DNA of 64,000 nt from Stratiolaelaps scimitus (Eukaryota; Arthropoda; Arachnida; Mesostigmata; Laelapidae). This document shows, piece by piece, positions 61,574 through 64,000 of this stretch. The notes below the pieces were generated by a model. The model saw only the letters and a list, made by a program, of their open reading frames with translations, made no database searches and had not been told where the DNA came from. The translations under genes were made by a program, and so were the position numbers. The stretch is from assembly GCA_019614645.1 (NCBI GenBank), contig JABWDB010000004.1, positions 4,092,001-4,156,000 of the forward strand. Direction: 5' to 3'. Numbering within the stretch: the first letter of the stretch is position 1; every line of letters starts with the position of its first letter.

Positions 61574-64000
61574 TGCACGTGTTTCGCCGATATATACTAC
61601 GTATTAGGACGTACACAATACGATGATTTCGTTGGACATTTCTGCATACAATAGTTAACCTCACATTTGAACGTAAGTGACATCATTCACAGATTGCCGG
61701 GGTGATATCCGGGGTGTCTGCCTCAACGCACATTATACAGGCCTTGCGAACACATCTCGGTAACAGTACTCTGCCGTGCAGTTGCGAATATAACAGTACG
61801 CCAACAGGTTGAACCTGTGCTAACCGCATAAATCTCTTAGGGCTGGTCTCGTTTAGCGCTGTACGCCGTAATGCGTCTCTGATTTTGCCGACCAGTGCCA
61901 CTCCAGATTCAACACTAATACGTAACGGTACGCAGCGCTAGCCTCAACTAAGGCGATATAACATGTCGCGATTTCATCATTTGAGCATTTTCCAAAACAG
62001 CTGTCTTGTCTGGGCGTATAGGGTGTGCCGTGGATCGCACATGCCTTTCGAAGGGCTTAAGGCAGATTTACTAGAAAAGTCCAAAAACCGGCGCAGTGTT
62101 TTACGTCGAGCAATACCGGCGATGCAGAACGTAAATTTTAGATCTAGTTTACACACAAATAGTATACGCGAATTTGCTAAACGTCTCGAGACCATGAACA
62201 AAATTGCATTTGCCTCAATCAGTCGACCAATTTCCCAACATAGCAGTGATTGATCACCGGCCCCTAACGCCGACTCAACACTCTATTGCCTTCACAGCAT
62301 CTGACGTAATGTCACAAGCGAGTACCCTCTCGATCGCTAGAAATTGCCTATATTACTGGGACGTCAAAATAGTGACGTCCGTCCATTCATCTACTCATTC
62401 ATTGGTGTGGTGCCACTTCAGAGAGAACCGGACGAGCATTCCCTGAGACTCTATTCCTCTACCTAGCTATACATCTTTCAATAGTTCTTGCAGGGTACTA
62501 CTGGAACAGGCCTGTAGCATCGATGTGAGCTATTCCATATGGGGGCAACTGCGCGAATGAATTTCCTCCTCGTAGTCTCCCGGCCAACAAGCAGTGCTGA
62601 TCTTACGCACGGACTATTAGAAAACTGTTATGACGTACGCCGAACTCCCAATCTGTCACAATCCGCGCAATCGACACACAGAGTACTATCAGCTTGTATA
62701 TAGTATGTCTGGATAGATCAGTGAGGGTTATCATCTCCACGAGTTCTTTGAGCGATACCCAGTTTACTTTAGAAGTCTCGCGTGGGGCTCGACTAGGTCC
62801 TAGACTAGGAGCCGAGGTAAATCGATTTCTGACAGTCACTACGAAGAGCGGCTTTAGGATCGTCCGTATTTCTCCAGCTCTCCTCCGACTCGTTCGATGA
62901 ACGATCAACCAGCCTGGACCGTTCGAGACGGGTGTTCTCACCGAAAACGGACAAGCACGCACGGTTCTTACATACTGAATCACGTACGTGTTCAATACGT
63001 TTGTACCCCATGGATGGCGCACGATGTCTGTAGCGAGCCCGGCCGATATCTCCAAGCAAACAGACCTATTACATCTGGTTGCGGCTGTTGTTCGAGGCAG
63101 ATGAACGTTGGTGCACTTTTGCAAAAGGCGTCAGTAATTCATGTCATGTCTGCTGAAAATGTCAAATAGTGGTCGTCTGGAGAAGGTCGCGTGTTGATGG
63201 CGTCTCCTTCTGACCATCGCTACATCAATGTGGAAGTGGAGACAGATCGCCAAAGGTCAACTCATGCAGAGCCGGTCCTGTCAAAGAGGTCTACAACTTC
63301 AGAGTGCAGGCGAGCACAAAATAATCAACAAGAAATTGTAACACATATACAAATTGCTTTGTGCCAACGAATGATTAGGCTTTGAAATGAAATCATTGTC
63401 CCTGTGGAACCCGTGCTTGGCCACGCCATCGGCAAAGGTCAGCAATGTCAAGTTACAGTTGAATCGTGTAGAAAAGGTTAGGGTCTTGCCATGCAGTGGC
63501 CGACTACTGTATTGTAGACAGAATGTACCATTTCAAATAATAATAATAATAATCACCATTATTATTGCTTGCCTGATCGATCATTAATTCACCGAGCGTG
63601 TTCATCAAGTCGAGCAATCAGTTTAATTAATTACAGGTTATCCGTATTCAGCATCGATGCTGTCAAAATATACTTCCATACCCAACCTCGGTAGTTAGCG
63701 TCGTAAATAATCTCTGCGAAAGGAACATGAACCATTAGCATTAACCGAAGTACAGGGGTTCCGTAACGGATATATATTCAGTTGATACCTGCCGCAATTG
63801 TTGCTCGCCGACAACAAACCACCATCTTGCTGAAGTCGGGTCGTCATTCTTTCAGATTACGGTTGCATTCGATTATATTTGAAATTATTCTCGGGGATCT
63901 GCATTCGCTTGTCAATACGATAATAGAATAAAATCCGACCCCCTTTTGGCTCTCATGAGAATAGCGTTAATCTTATGTTTTCTGTGCTGTCCCCGTTATT

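Larger units (their letters stand above)
55656..64000. other. STIM upstream region, no secure gene
   Basis: The missing STIM N-terminal exon(s) with ATG and signal peptide should lie here or beyond the window. Two GC- and CpG-richer islands occur, about 58560-58935 and 60300-61450. The second could include a promoter. Open frames such as 62603-63124 (173 codons, minus) have no recognisable similarity. (AT)n tracts lie at 59076-59097, 60165-60190 and 61543-61573. Confidence 0.6.

Overview
This is a eukaryotic nuclear window, most likely from an arthropod. An arachnid or mite is plausible, but that is an inference from protein resemblance and I cannot fix the species. The evidence is spliced genes with GT..AG introns and conserved reading-frame phases, AATAAA poly(A) signals, many (AT)n microsatellites, tRNA-like short repeats, and no bacterial-style gene packing. 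Most open frames in the window are chance frames in introns or intergenic DNA.

Four conserved genes can be read with confidence. (1) AIP/XAP2-like co-chaperone on the minus strand, five exons, 2370-5024. (2) SDHAF2, a mitochondrial succinate dehydrogenase assembly factor, plus strand, one exon, 5673-6059. It is divergent from AIP across a ~650 bp shared upstream region. (3) drk/GRB2, the SH3-SH2-SH3 adaptor of receptor tyrosine kinase signalling, plus strand, five coding exons, 8451-36870, with a 22.8 kb first intron. (4) STIM, the ER calcium sensor of store-operated calcium entry, minus strand, 47695-55655, converging on drk. The STIM luminal EF-hand, SAM, transmembrane, coiled-coil/SOAR and C-terminal exons are all visible. 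Its first coding exon(s) are not securely identified and may lie between 55656 and the window end or beyond it.

Layout: 1-2369 intergenic; 2370-5024 AIP; 5025-5672 divergent promoter region; 5673-6226 SDHAF2; 6227-8150 intergenic, dominated by a large imperfect inverted repeat (arms ~6400-6862 and ~7432-7798); 8151-38021 drk with its 3' UTR; 38022-46884 intergenic with repeat fragments; 46885-55655 STIM; 55656-64000 STIM 5' flank with no secure gene. The four genes do not form a pathway unit; they are ordinary neighbours.

I found no convincing undescribed system. The best leads are phase-compatible, unannotated alternative exons in STIM (especially 54771-54899 in the luminal domain, and a competing donor that would remove the polybasic tail), the large inverted repeat, and several small repeat families.
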